A stretch of DNA of 64,000 bases from Larkinella sp965227735 (GCF_965227735.1 NZ_OZ245776.1:310001-374000), one strand, 5' to 3'; positions 29,797-39,265 are shown, counted from the stretch's first letter. The notes: generated by a model not told the origin, from the sequence alone. Translations and numbers: made by a program.

Positions 29797-32199
29797 ATGC
29801 GATTTTTCTACTTCACCTTTGTGTGCAGTTGGCTTATCCTGTTTGCTGCGGCAGCCCAGCCCAAAACCGACCCCTCCAATCATTCCCTCACGGGCTACGT
29901 TCGCGACGCAATCACCAAAAAGCCCATTCAGGGCGTCACGGTTTTTATTACCGAAAACCGCCGGGGCGTTAACACGAGTCGCGACGGTTTTTTCGTCATT
30001 CCCCTCCCCGGCGGCACCTATAACGTCAAATTTACCCACATCGGTTTTCGGCCACAAACGCACACCATTGTCCTGAATAAGACGGTTCTGACGGAAATTT
30101 TGCTGGAAGACGACTCCAAAGATCTGGAAGAAGTAACCGTCACAACCGAAGCGCCCGACCGAAATGTAAAGAAAGTAGAGTTGGGCGTCACGCAGATGTC
30201 CATCAAAACCATCAAGCGCATTCCGGCTTTTATGGGGGAAGCCGACGTGGTGCGGAGTCTGCTGCTGCTGCCGGGCGTCACCACCGTGGGCGAAGGGGCT
30301 CCCGGCATCAACGTTCGGGGGGGCAGCACCGACCAGAATCTGGTGTTGATGGACGACGCGCCGATTTTCAATTCGAGCCATCTGATGGGTTTTTTCTCGG
30401 TGTTCAATCCCGATATTGTCCGCGACGTTACGCTCAACCGGGGCGGTATTGCGCCGAGTATGGGCGGGCGGGCGGCTTCGGTGCTCGACATTCGGGTGAA
30501 AGAACCGGAGATCGATAAACTAACCGTGAACGGCGGGATCGGGATCGTTGCCAGTCGTTTAGGCCTTGAGGGACCGTTGTTTAACAAAAAACTGTCCTTT
30601 CTGCTGGCCGGGCGGGCGTCGTTCAATGACTTTCTGTTTAAGCTCATGCCCCGCAGCATTCGGGAAACGAAAGCGAATTTCTACGATGTAACGACCAAAT
30701 TAAAATTTCAACCCAATGAAAAACACACCGTTACGTTCACAGGATATGCGAGCCACGACGAATTCAAACTGGCGTCCGATTCCCTTTCGACCGTAGAAGT
30801 CAATGCGTCCTCCACGGTTTTTGAATACCGAACCGTCAATGGAACGCTGAAATGGAACTACTTCATCAACGACCGTTTCAATCTGACCACGACCGCCATC
30901 TACAGCCAGTACCGCCCCGAAACGTCGGCTCCCGATCCGGCCAATGCGTTCCGGCTCACCTCGGAAATTTTGCACCGCCAACTGAAAGCCGACCTGAGTT
31001 ATGCCGCCACGCCCAACCACCAGTTGCAGGGCGGCATCAGCCTGATCGATTATTACCTCCAGCCCAACAAACTCGTCCCCGGTTTTCAATCGAACGTGCT
31101 GCCGAAAGCGATGCCCATCGAACGGGCGTATGAACTGGCGGTTTATGCCCAGGATGAATGGAAAGTGAATGAAGCCTTTTCCATTCTGGGCGGGATTCGC
31201 TATTCCCAACTGCTGAACCGGGGACCGGCCAGCGTTCCCATTTATCAGGAGGGCGTTCCCCGCGAACCCGAAACGACAACGTCTTCCACCGCCCACGCCA
31301 AAGGACAGATTTATCACCAGGCAGGCGGCATCGAACCTCGTCTGGCATTGCGCTGGACCGTGGCCGAAGGTCAGTCCATTAAAGCGGGTTACAACCGCCT
31401 GCGGCAATACATCCACCTGATTACCAATACGACAGCCGCGCTGCCCGTCTCGCGCTGGAAGTTGAGCGATTCGTTTGTGAAGCCCCAAATTGCCGACCAA
31501 TGGTCGGTGGGCTATTTCAAAAACACGGCCGGAAATGCGTTTGAAGCGTCGGCGGAAGTGTATTACAAAACGTTGCAAAACGCCATCGATTTCAAGGATG
31601 GAGCAGAATTGGTGCTCAATCCAACCCCCGAAACCGAGCTGTTGCAGGGAACAGGCCGGGCCTATGGGCTGGAAACCCAACTCCGCAAAAACAAAGGTCA
31701 CTGGATCGGCTGGGTCAGTTACACCTACTCCCGGTCGTTATACACCATCAACGGGCCTTTCCCGGAAGAACGGGTGAATAATGGTCTCGAATATCCCACC
31801 AACTTCGACAAACCGCACACGTTGAATGCGATGACGACCTTTCGGCCCAACAGCCGGGTGAATGTGTCGTTTAATTTCACGTACAGCACCGGCCGGCCCG
31901 TGACCCAACCCTACGCCCGGGCCCGTGTCAACGGCATCGTCGTTCCCATTTATATAAACCGAAACCAGCAGCGGATTCCTGATTATCACCGGCTGGATTT
32001 TGCCGTCGAGTTCAACCAGAATCCAGCCAAAAAACGGCGGTGGGAACGGAGCTGGGTCTTTTCGATCTACAACGTTTACGCCCGCAAGAATGCCTATTCG
32101 GTATTCTTCAAGGTCAATTCAGCGTCGCTGTCCGATGGCTACAAATTGTCGGTGTTCGGATCGGCCTTCCCGTCGCTGACCTACAATTTCAAGTTCTGA
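29797..32199 (+). CDS. TonB-dependent receptor with carboxypeptidase-regulatory-like domain
   Basis: 800-residue outer-membrane receptor. Signal peptide (MRFFYFTFVCSWLILFAAAAQ), then an N-terminal beta-sandwich (LTGYVRDAITKKPIQGVTVF ... GFRPQTHTIVL), a plug domain (GINVRGGSTDQNLVLMDDAP), and a beta-barrel ending in ...SLTYNFKF with a C-terminal aromatic residue. The start at 29797 is needed for the signal peptide. The DUF4249 lipoprotein follows after 6 bp; such pairs are probable nutrient-uptake systems, analogous to SusC with a surface lipoprotein. The ligand is not deducible. Confidence 0.93.
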   Translation: MRFFYFTFVCSWLILFAAAAQPKTDPSNHSLTGYVRDAITKKPIQGVTVFITENRRGVNTSRDGFFVIPLPGGTYNVKFTHIGFRPQTHTIVLNKTVLTEILLEDDSKDLEEVTVTTEAPDRNVKKVELGVTQMSIKTIKRIPAFMGEADVVRSLLLLPGVTTVGEGAPGINVRGGSTDQNLVLMDDAPIFNSSHLMGFFSVFNPDIVRDVTLNRGGIAPSMGGRAASVLDIRVKEPEIDKLTVNGGIGIVASRLGLEGPLFNKKLSFLLAGRASFNDFLFKLMPRSIRETKANFYDVTTKLKFQPNEKHTVTFTGYASHDEFKLASDSLSTVEVNASSTVFEYRTVNGTLKWNYFINDRFNLTTTAIYSQYRPETSAPDPANAFRLTSEILHRQLKADLSYAATPNHQLQGGISLIDYYLQPNKLVPGFQSNVLPKAMPIERAYELAVYAQDEWKVNEAFSILGGIRYSQLLNRGPASVPIYQEGVPREPETTTSSTAHAKGQIYHQAGGIEPRLALRWTVAEGQSIKAGYNRLRQYIHLITNTTAALPVSRWKLSDSFVKPQIADQWSVGYFKNTAGNAFEASAEVYYKTLQNAIDFKDGAELVLNPTPETELLQGTGRAYGLETQLRKNKGHWIGWVSYTYSRSLYTINGPFPEERVNNGLEYPTNFDKPHTLNAMTTFRPNSRVNVSFNFTYSTGRPVTQPYARARVNGIVVPIYINRNQQRIPDYHRLDFAVEFNQNPAKKRRWERSWVFSIYNVYARKNAYSVFFKVNSASLSDGYKLSVFGSAFPSLTYNFKF

Positions 32200-32205
32200 T
32201 TCGTT

Positions 32206-33300
32206 ATGAAAAGCCTGACTACTACTGTTTTTTCTTTACTGCGGTTTTGCTCTTTCCCCTTCGTCTTCTTGATTTTGGGTCTGGTCAGTTCGTGCATCAG
32301 TCCCTATCAGCCGGATACCCAATCCATCGGGCGGGCGTTGGTGGTGGAAGGATTGATCACCGACCAGCCGGGGCCTTATGCCGTCAACCTCACCCAAACC
32401 GCCGACTACACCTATTCGGGTTTGAATCTGCTCGTGAGTGGTGCCACCGTTACGCTGTCCGACAATGCCGGGAATCGGGAAGTATTGAGGGAAGTCAGCG
32501 CAGGTTATTACCAAACTGCGGCAACCGGCATCCGGGGCACCGCAGGTCGTTCGTATAAAATCGCCATCCGCACTTCCGACGGAAAACAGTATGAATCTTC
32601 TCTGGAAGTATTGAAAACCGCCCCGCCGATCAGCCAACTGCGTTACGAATACCAGTATAATACGGCCTCCTTCGAAAACGACAAACGGAACACCTGGGCG
32701 GTTTATCTGGACACCAAAGACCCGGAAACAACCGGCGATTATTACCGTTGGGTCTGGAAAAATTACGAATTTACGGCAGCCTGTCTGTTGAGTCCCAACA
32801 TCAATTCGGAGGGGTACTACCTTGGGTTACCCTGCTGCACGGATTGCTGGGACATTAACCAGTGCTACAGCAACTGCATCAACATCAGTTCCGACGCGGC
32901 CATCAATGGCAAAGCCATTAGCCGTCAATACATTATGAGTGTCCCGTTTACGTCGCGCGGTATGTATTACATGGAAGTGGAGCAGCAATCGATCAGTCCG
33001 GGGGCTTATCAGTTTTTCAACAGTGTCAAAAAACTGGTCAACAACACCGGCGGTTTATTTGATGCGGCTCCGGCCGCCGTCGGCGGAAATATTAAATGCA
33101 CCAGTAATCCAGGTGAAGTCGTTTACGGGTATTTTGGGGCTGCCGGGGTTAGCGTTATGGCGTTGAAAGTCGATCGTTCGAAAGATGCCATCGGTGTTCC
33201 AAACGGCAAGAATGTCCTGCTCGATAACCTGGCGCCCTGCCTTGCCTGTGAAAACAGCATCTACCGAACCCCCAACAAACCGCGTTTCTGGGATCAGTAG
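32206..33300 (+). CDS. DUF4249 lipoprotein
   Basis: 364-residue Bacteroidota lipoprotein with lipobox LVSSC. The N-terminal half (VVEGLITDQPGPYAVNLTQT, GATVTLSDNAGN, GTAGRSYKIAI) looks like a beta-sandwich. A central cysteine-rich patch (LPCCTDCWDINQCYSNC) stands out, with six Cys in about 17 residues, which may form disulfides or bind metal. DUF4249 genes regularly follow TonB receptors of the type upstream; together they are thought to take up an unknown substrate at the cell surface. Confidence 0.85.
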   Translation: MKSLTTTVFSLLRFCSFPFVFLILGLVSSCISPYQPDTQSIGRALVVEGLITDQPGPYAVNLTQTADYTYSGLNLLVSGATVTLSDNAGNREVLREVSAGYYQTAATGIRGTAGRSYKIAIRTSDGKQYESSLEVLKTAPPISQLRYEYQYNTASFENDKRNTWAVYLDTKDPETTGDYYRWVWKNYEFTAACLLSPNINSEGYYLGLPCCTDCWDINQCYSNCINISSDAAINGKAISRQYIMSVPFTSRGMYYMEVEQQSISPGAYQFFNSVKKLVNNTGGLFDAAPAAVGGNIKCTSNPGEVVYGYFGAAGVSVMALKVDRSKDAIGVPNGKNVLLDNLAPCLACENSIYRTPNKPRFWDQ

Positions 33301-33355
33301 CTTCCCATTCGCACAGGTTTTACACCTTTCCTTCAAATATCTCCCGGCCATATTG

Positions 33356-33363
33356 TAAATTTG
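33356..33363 (+). promoter_or_regulatory. -7 promoter element close to the glycosyltransferase start
   Basis: TAAATTTG, a full match to TAnnTTTG, ends only 6 bp before the ATG at 33370. A transcript from here would begin at or next to the start codon. No TTG is seen at the expected -33 position. Confidence 0.35.
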
Positions 33364-33369
33364 GCGGCA

Positions 33370-34392
33370 ATGCGTACCACCCCTGCCAAGTTTCTGATTA
33401 TCCGGTTTTCGTCCATCGGCGACATCGTGCTGACGACGCCGGTTATACGTTGCCTGAAACAACAGGTTCCGGGTGCCGAAATCCACTATTGCACCAAGCG
33501 ATCCTTCCAGCCCCTCATCGAATCCAATCCGTATGTCGACAAAGGAATCTACCTGGATGGAAACCTGAACGACCTCATCCGCCAGCTCCGAACCGAGAAG
33601 TATGATTACATCATCGACCTGCACAACAACCTCCGCACCCGCATCATCAAACTGCGGCTAGCCGTTCCGTCGCGTAGTTTCGATAAGCTGAACTGGGAGA
33701 AATGGCTCTATGTTCGGTTCAAATTGAACACCATGCCCCCCCTCCACATTGTCGACCGGTATTTGAAAACAACGGAGTCATTCGGCGTGGTCAACGACGG
33801 AAAAGGTCTGGATTACTTCATTCCTTACAAAGACATCGTCGAACCGGAATGGTTTCCCATCACCCACCGCCGGGGATTTGTCGCCTATGCCATTGGTGGT
33901 CAGCACAGTACCAAAAAACTCCCGGTGGCGCGCATGATTGAATTGTGCCGAAAAATCAATTACCCGATGGTATTGCTGGGGGGGAAAGAAGACGCTGCCG
34001 CGGGCGAAGAAGTCCGTCAGGCTTTGGGCGACAAACTAATTTACAACGCCTGCGGAAAATACAACCTGAACCAGTCGGCTTCGATTCTCCAGCAGTCGGC
34101 GCTGGTTTTTAGCCACGATACGGGATTGATGCACATTGCGGCCGCCTTCCGAAAAAAAATCTACGCGATCTGGGGCAACACCACGCCACAACTGGGCATG
34201 TACCCCTACAAAACCAATTTTGTTTCGCTCGAAAACAAACTGTTGCCCTGTCGTCCTTGTTCTAAAATAGGCTACGACCAGTGTCCGAAGGGTCATTTCA
34301 ACTGCATGAACGAACTGCGGTTCGATTTTGACCTGAAAGAACTGAAACGGGGCCCCGGGCCTTCCACGCGAAGAACCGGCCCGGAACGTTAA
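33370..34392 (+). CDS. Glycosyltransferase family 9 (heptosyltransferase-like)
   Basis: 340-residue GT-B enzyme of the ADP-heptose:LPS heptosyltransferase family. Typical blocks: FLIIRFSSIGDIVLTTPVIRCL at the N-terminus, YDYIIDLHNNLRTRII, GGKEDAAAGEEV, and the sugar-nucleotide-binding FSHDTGLMHIAAAF followed by IWGNTTPQLGMYPY. It probably adds a sugar in the lipopolysaccharide core on the cytoplasmic side; donor and acceptor are not known. An upstream in-frame TTG is rejected in favour of the ATG at 33370. aguB follows after 17 bp. Confidence 0.9.
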   Translation: MRTTPAKFLIIRFSSIGDIVLTTPVIRCLKQQVPGAEIHYCTKRSFQPLIESNPYVDKGIYLDGNLNDLIRQLRTEKYDYIIDLHNNLRTRIIKLRLAVPSRSFDKLNWEKWLYVRFKLNTMPPLHIVDRYLKTTESFGVVNDGKGLDYFIPYKDIVEPEWFPITHRRGFVAYAIGGQHSTKKLPVARMIELCRKINYPMVLLGGKEDAAAGEEVRQALGDKLIYNACGKYNLNQSASILQQSALVFSHDTGLMHIAAAFRKKIYAIWGNTTPQLGMYPYKTNFVSLENKLLPCRPCSKIGYDQCPKGHFNCMNELRFDFDLKELKRGPGPSTRRTGPER

Positions 34393-34409
34393 TCCCATTG
34401 AATCATCAC

Positions 34410-35282
34410 ATGTCAAAAAAAGTAAACATTGGCCTGGTGCAGATGGCCTGCTCGGCCGACCTGGACGCTAATCTCGAAAAAGCCATCGCCGGCATTCGGG
34501 AAGCAGCCGCCAAAGGCGCACAAATCGTGTGTCTGCAGGAATTATTCCGCTCGCTGTATTTCTGCGACGTGGAAGATCACCACAATTTCAGTCTGGCCGA
34601 AGCCATCCCCGGCCCCACCACCGAACGGCTGGGAGAAATTGCGCGGGAAACCAATACCGTTGTCATTGCGTCGTTATTTGAAAAACGGGCCGCCGGTTTG
34701 TACCACAACACAACCGCCGTCCTGGATGCCGACGGCACGTATCTGGGCAAATACCGCAAAATGCACATTCCCGACGACCCCGGTTATTATGAAAAGTTTT
34801 ACTTCACCCCCGGCGATCTGGGCTACAAGGTGTTTGAAACGAAGTACGCCAAAATCGGTGTCCTGATTTGCTGGGATCAGTGGTATCCGGAACCGGCCCG
34901 CATTACGTCGCTGATGGGTGCCGAAATCCTGTTTTACCCCACCGCCATCGGCTGGGATACGGAAGAAACCGATCCCAAGGTAGATGAGGAACAATACAGC
35001 GCCTGGCAAACCATTCAGCGCAGCCACGCCATTGCCAACGGGGTTCATGTGGTTTCGGTGAACCGGGTCGGGCAGGAAGGGGGCCAGAAATTCTGGGGAG
35101 GGTCGTTTGTGGCCAATCCCCACGGCACCCTGCTGTATCTGGCTCCTCATGAAGGAGAAGTCACTCACGTTCAGGAAATTGATTTGAGTTTAACCGACAA
35201 ATACCGTACAACCTGGCCCTATTTCCGTGACCGGCGAATCGATTCGTACCAACCCATCACGAAACGCTATTTGGACGAATGA
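34410..35282 (+). CDS. aguB: N-carbamoylputrescine amidase
   Basis: 290-residue carbon-nitrogen hydrolase. The catalytic Glu-Lys-Cys triad is visible: Glu in VCLQELFRSLYFC, Lys in GKYRKMHIPDDPGYYEKFYF, Cys in VLICWDQWYPEPAR. These motifs and GWDTEE are typical of the plant/bacterial AguB group, which releases putrescine from N-carbamoylputrescine. Its substrate is made by AguA, encoded 5.7 kb downstream on the same strand. Its stop overlaps the start of the next gene as ATGA. Confidence 0.92.
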   Translation: MSKKVNIGLVQMACSADLDANLEKAIAGIREAAAKGAQIVCLQELFRSLYFCDVEDHHNFSLAEAIPGPTTERLGEIARETNTVVIASLFEKRAAGLYHNTTAVLDADGTYLGKYRKMHIPDDPGYYEKFYFTPGDLGYKVFETKYAKIGVLICWDQWYPEPARITSLMGAEILFYPTAIGWDTEETDPKVDEEQYSAWQTIQRSHAIANGVHVVSVNRVGQEGGQKFWGGSFVANPHGTLLYLAPHEGEVTHVQEIDLSLTDKYRTTWPYFRDRRIDSYQPITKRYLDE

Positions 35283-36961
35283 CCAACCGTATGAAGCTTT
35301 TTCTGATTTCTTTAGTAGTTGCACTAGCCGGGTTCGGTTTATGGTACAATCGTTCAATCAGTGGCCCCGAGCCGGTCATCGTGCCCCATCAGGGTGCCTT
35401 ACCCGCCCAAACCGCCTTGACCCCAACGCCCCGGCAATCCTTTACTCCCACCACCCGCAAAGGCTACTGGAATCCGGATGTTGTCGGGGATTTCACGCTC
35501 CCCGCCACCAAAACCGTGACGTTCAGCGGTGCCGGGCGCAATCTGCATGTCGAGCAGGATTGGTCGAAGCTGTTCCGCCGGGGCTTTTCGTCTGTCGACA
35601 AAACCCGGATGTCGCCGGACGAATACCGCAGTGAATGGAATCCCAAACCCCAAGGCTGGACCAGTCGGCTGAAACCGTCGCAACGGGCACTGACCATTGG
35701 GCAGGGCTACATGGCCGGAGCACCCTTTAACATCGAATGGTCGCGGTCGGGTGATAAAGCACCGGAAACCTGGTACAAGCGTCCGTGGGGTGACCAGGGA
35801 TTTAAAAATAGTGTCTATACCGCCATGCAGGAACTCAACGGGGAATGCGAAAATTTTGGCGATTGTAACCCAAACACTAAATTAAACACCTACGGAAAAA
35901 TTTTTTTTGATATTGAGAATGAAGGCGTTGGCAATGTTTTAAACCGGCAGGAACAGGTCAATCTCTACGTGTTTATGGTGAAGTCGCTCCAGGAGTGGAT
36001 CAGTCCCTATACCGAAATCGGATCCATTGCCCCGGTTCCGCTTAACGGCTACGGGTATTCCCGCGCCCGCGAATACAAGGGCTCCCCGGAATGGCTGTGG
36101 GCCATGCCTGCCCGGCATACAGCCACCTCACGCCAACGCGGAATGCCCGACGAGATTGTTGGCAAAACCTTTTCCGACTACATTGATTTTCAGATGCCAG
36201 GCACGTACTACATGTTCCCGGATTTCGATTATTCCATTCCCCACAGCGACGATGGTGCCCGCCATTGGCTGGGTGCGTTGTTGCACGAGCAGGAGGTCAA
36301 CGCCCGGCTTTCGCCCAAGAAACGCATTGCCTGGCAGTGGCTTTTCAATACCCAGAGCAGTGAATTCCCCAACAGCGAAAAAGCGAAAAATGCGGCTCCC
36401 CCGGCCGTTGCTGAGGGAATTGCGGTTTTTTACTGGTTTACGGGGGCCTATGGAGTGATGTTCTGGGATGATGCGACGGATCTGAAACCCGACCAGCCTA
36501 CCCCGGCGGATGTGAATCAGCAGGGTCTGGGCAACGACCGGGTGTATGCCTGCTACGAACACTACATTCACGGCCTCTGGCGGTTGTTCAAACACCACGG
36601 CGACCTTTTCAATGGCCGCGAAAAATACCTGAACGACCAAACCGAATGCTCCGTCGACGGCGGAAAAACCTGGTATAAGTATACTGCCAATCAGCTAAAA
36701 ACCAACAATGTGCCGTTTGTCAGAGCCATCGTGAACGGGAATCAAATTCTGGTGGCGGCAACCCAACCCTACGGAAAAGCAGACCAGCGCGAGCAGGTGC
36801 TGGTGCGATACATTCAGGACGGGTACCAGTTTTATACGACCATTAATCTGAAAGGCGATGAAATCTTTCTGGGTCGGGCCACCATGTCGGGTGATGCCGG
36901 AAGCCGGAAGAAAGCCGCCGGGAGTCCAAAGAAAGTTACTGTAAAACAAAAGAAAGCCTGA
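35279..36961 (+). CDS. Exported protein of unknown function
   Basis: 560 residues starting with a signal peptide or anchor (MKLFLISLVVALAGFGLWY). A Pro/Thr-rich stretch follows, then a large region rich in Trp and Tyr (GSPEWLWAMPARHT, MFPDFDYSIPHSDDGARHWL, FYWFTGAYGVMFWDD), and a basic tail (KKAAGSPKKVTVKQKKA). I do not recognise the family; the aromatic composition is like carbohydrate-active proteins but no catalytic motif is clear. The ATG at 35279 overlaps the aguB stop (ATGA); a second ATG at 35291 begins closer to the signal. DNA at about 35850-35940 is locally AT-rich. Confidence 0.7.
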   Translation: MTNRMKLFLISLVVALAGFGLWYNRSISGPEPVIVPHQGALPAQTALTPTPRQSFTPTTRKGYWNPDVVGDFTLPATKTVTFSGAGRNLHVEQDWSKLFRRGFSSVDKTRMSPDEYRSEWNPKPQGWTSRLKPSQRALTIGQGYMAGAPFNIEWSRSGDKAPETWYKRPWGDQGFKNSVYTAMQELNGECENFGDCNPNTKLNTYGKIFFDIENEGVGNVLNRQEQVNLYVFMVKSLQEWISPYTEIGSIAPVPLNGYGYSRAREYKGSPEWLWAMPARHTATSRQRGMPDEIVGKTFSDYIDFQMPGTYYMFPDFDYSIPHSDDGARHWLGALLHEQEVNARLSPKKRIAWQWLFNTQSSEFPNSEKAKNAAPPAVAEGIAVFYWFTGAYGVMFWDDATDLKPDQPTPADVNQQGLGNDRVYACYEHYIHGLWRLFKHHGDLFNGREKYLNDQTECSVDGGKTWYKYTANQLKTNNVPFVRAIVNGNQILVAATQPYGKADQREQVLVRYIQDGYQFYTTINLKGDEIFLGRATMSGDAGSRKKAAGSPKKVTVKQKKA

Positions 36962-36985
36962 TTCTCTTCTGCATTACGATTAGGC

Positions 36986-37085
36986 CTTTCTCTTTTTGCC
37001 CCTGAATCCCCTAAAGGGGACTTGGACACGGCTTAATCCGGATGCTAAAGTCCCCTTTAGGGGATTCAGGGGCAAAAAGAGAAAG
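36986..37085. repeat. CCCCTAAAGGGG-family inverted repeat, perfect 37-bp arms
   Basis: Arms at 36986-37022 and 37049-37085 are exact reverse complements around a 26-nt loop (GGACACGGCTTAATCCGGAT core). The loop is nearly the reverse complement of the loop at 52278-52304. The two copies' arms differ at four positions, each compensated in the opposite arm. Confidence 0.95.
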
Positions 37086-37283
37086 TGTGATAAAATTATC
37101 AGACATAACTCCTGACGATAAAAACTGGTGAATTATGTCGAACCATAAAGTTCGGCCCGGTTTTTATCCTTACAGGCCATCAGTAAACCGTTTGGCTTAA
37201 AACGGTTATTTTATCATCTTGCGCCCATCTAATATTGTTCCGTCTTTCATCGGCAAGAACGATACGTTTTAACCTAACACAAG
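37086..37283. other. Upstream region of the 37.3-40.9 kb gene cluster
   Basis: With the preceding inverted repeat this gap is 322 bp. It has no reading frame of note. A possible weak promoter is TTG at 37192-37194 with TCATCTTG at 37214-37221 (19-nt spacer), two mismatches from consensus. An AACCG/CGGTT hairpin overlaps it. Confidence 0.3.
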
Positions 37284-38015
37284 ATGGCAGAACAAGAAAC
37301 CAGTTCCGGGCTGGAGGGCTTCGGAAAAAAACTCCTGAATCTTTTTATAAAAGAAGAATCAACGACGGGTAAGCCGATTATCGTTCCTTCGCAGAGTCAA
37401 CCCAACCCGGGTTCTGTGCCGACTCCGCCGGTTGCCCCGGTTCCGGTCGCAACGGTACGTGAACCAACCGCTTCGTCAACGGTGCCCGAGGGAGCAGTCG
37501 ACACGAAGTTTGTCGATCATTTCGCGGCTGTGCTGTCGAAAGCCAACCAGCCCGGTCCCGATTATTTCGAGTTTCGGGAAACGCTGAAAAACCTGACGAA
37601 TCTCAATCTGAGTGAAGACCAGCAGTATCAGGCGGCCTGGGCCAGCTTCAAGGCGATGGGTGGATCGGCGAATGTGGCCGGTCTGGTCAGTTCGGCCAAC
37701 CAGTATCTGACGGCCCTGAACAACGACCAGCAGGCCTTTTCGAAAACCGTGGAGGAAGCCCTGACCGAAAAAGTCGGCGGTTTGTCCAACGAGCAGAAAC
37801 AATTGCAATCAGAGAATGAGCAACTGGCTAAACAGATGCTGGAACTTCAGCGAAAAATGGACGCCAATACGGAACGGCTGGCCAAAATCGGCGGGGAATT
37901 AAACGAACAACGACAGAAAATTACCCAAAATCAAAGCAATTACGAAGCGACACTGGCCGTTTTCGTCGGCCAGATCAAGCGGGATTTGCTAAAACTGGGG
38001 GAGTATATTAAATAA
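37284..38015 (+). CDS. Coiled-coil protein of unknown function
   Basis: 243 residues, no signal peptide. Residues about 30-75 are Pro/Val/Ser-rich and probably disordered, 75-155 look helical (FRETLKNLTNLNLSEDQQYQ, FKAMGGSANVAGLVSS), and 160-225 form a clear coiled coil (LSNEQKQLQSENEQLAKQM). No family recognised. It is the first of four same-strand genes whose products are a soluble coiled coil, a membrane coiled coil, a membrane-anchored ASKHA domain and a polytopic membrane protein, probably one envelope-associated system. Confidence 0.75.
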   Translation: MAEQETSSGLEGFGKKLLNLFIKEESTTGKPIIVPSQSQPNPGSVPTPPVAPVPVATVREPTASSTVPEGAVDTKFVDHFAAVLSKANQPGPDYFEFRETLKNLTNLNLSEDQQYQAAWASFKAMGGSANVAGLVSSANQYLTALNNDQQAFSKTVEEALTEKVGGLSNEQKQLQSENEQLAKQMLELQRKMDANTERLAKIGGELNEQRQKITQNQSNYEATLAVFVGQIKRDLLKLGEYIK

Positions 38016-38016
38016 G

Positions 38017-38100
38017 GGTTTCCGGTTTTCGGTTTATAGTTTTCGGTTGGCTAACGCCTGATTCTCTCAACCGAATACCATAAACTGAAAACCGGAAACC
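38017..38100. repeat. GGTTTTCGG-word inverted repeat, 33-nt arms
   Basis: Arms at 38017-38049 and 38068-38100 pair with three mismatches. The arms consist of GGTTTCCGGTTTTCGGTTT-type words. It starts just after the coiled-coil gene's stop. The same words form the element inserted inside leuS at 8748-8827. Confidence 0.85.
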
Positions 38101-38135
38101 GAATGATCGTTAAACAATAAACCTTACACTTAACA

Positions 38136-39161
38136 ATGGCATCAACTCCTGATTTTTCACAAGTGGGTGGCCGAACCGAGGACGGCGACAAACGTTCGTT
38201 CTGGAGCCGCCCGGAAGGCATCGCGGGGCTGTTTTTTCTGGCCGCCATCGGTGCCATGGGACTGGTATACTTTAACCGGATCGTTGAATTTCTGATCAAG
38301 GTTACCGAAAATACACTGTATCTGGCGGGTCTGCTGGCCGTTCTGGGCTTCCTGATCTTTCTCTTTACGAGCAAGGATGTGCGGACGGCGGTTTTCTTCC
38401 TTTACAAAACACTGATGCGGAAATTGACGGGTCTCGTGATTCAGCTTGATCCGATTGCGATCATGAAAATTTACGTCAATGACCTGAAAGACAAACGTCG
38501 CAGTATGCAGGGACAAATCGACACGCTGGCGGGACAACTGGTGAAACTGAACCGGAAAATTACCGAGAACAACGAGGTCATCAAGCAGAAGTTTGCCGAA
38601 GCCAACAAAGCCAATGCCATGACCGACCGGCCCGGTATGCGGGAAGCCGCCCAACTCGCCACCATCGAAGGTGCCGGTTTGCAGGAAATGAACGAAAAAC
38701 TGCAACCGCTGCAGCGCAACATGCGGACGGTGCTGGAATTCATGGAGAAAGTGAACAAAAGCGCCGACTACATCATCAAGGAAACCGAGATCAAGGTCAA
38801 ACTGAAAGAAGCTGAATATCAGATCGTCAAGGAAAGCTCCAACGCGCTCCGGACGGCCATCAGCATCTTTAAAGGCGACCCCGACAAGAAGTTTTACTTC
38901 GACGAGTCGATGGAGTACATTCAGGACGACATGAGCAAAAAGCTCGGCGAAATGAAGCGGGCCATGGACATGTCGATGGACTTCATCAACTCGGTCGACA
39001 TCCAGAACGGGATTCTTTCGGATAAAGGCCAGGCTTTGCTGGAAGCCTACAACCACGGTGAATTCAAAATCATCAAGCTGGACGAAGCCCCCCCGGCCAC
39101 ACCCGCCAATCGGCAAGTCAATCCGCCGAAAGACAATGGGTATCGGAGTCTTTTGGATTAA
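38136..39161 (+). CDS. Membrane-anchored coiled-coil protein of unknown function
   Basis: 341 residues. After about 25 polar residues come two to three hydrophobic segments (IAGLFFLAAIGAMGLVYF, TLYLAGLLAVLGFLIFLF, then TAVFFLYKTLMRK), followed by some 230 residues of mostly helical, charged sequence (MQGQIDTLAGQLVKLNRKI, ETEIKVKLKEAEYQIVKE) and a short disordered tail. The long helices recall PspA/ESCRT-like or scaffold proteins, but similarity is only of style. It is flanked by hairpin repeats and lies between the coiled-coil and Ppx-like genes. Confidence 0.75.
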   Translation: MASTPDFSQVGGRTEDGDKRSFWSRPEGIAGLFFLAAIGAMGLVYFNRIVEFLIKVTENTLYLAGLLAVLGFLIFLFTSKDVRTAVFFLYKTLMRKLTGLVIQLDPIAIMKIYVNDLKDKRRSMQGQIDTLAGQLVKLNRKITENNEVIKQKFAEANKANAMTDRPGMREAAQLATIEGAGLQEMNEKLQPLQRNMRTVLEFMEKVNKSADYIIKETEIKVKLKEAEYQIVKESSNALRTAISIFKGDPDKKFYFDESMEYIQDDMSKKLGEMKRAMDMSMDFINSVDIQNGILSDKGQALLEAYNHGEFKIIKLDEAPPATPANRQVNPPKDNGYRSLLD

Positions 39162-39255
39162 TTTTGAATGAGTGAATGATTGAATGAGTGAATATTTTAC
39201 ACCATCCTGATCCTTCACTCATTCATTCAATCATTCACTCATTCACTCATTTAAA
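39162..39255. repeat. GAATGAGT-word inverted repeat
   Basis: Tandem 8-nt words (GAATGAGT, GAATGATT) at 39162-39192 face ACTCATTC/AATCATTC words at 39213-39255. The right arm has extra word copies, so pairing can slip. The element starts at the stop codon of the membrane coiled-coil gene and ends 10 bp before the next start. Confidence 0.75.
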
Positions 39256-39265
39256 ATTTAACCCC

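Noticed and set aside
30700..31701. 333-codon minus-strand frame inside the TonB receptor gene
   Set aside because: Antisense shadow; the receptor is complete on the plus strand.
38157..39218. Long open frame on the minus strand opposite the membrane coiled-coil gene
   Set aside because: His/Phe/Val-rich product typical of antisense frames; the plus-strand gene has membrane segments and coherent coiled coils.
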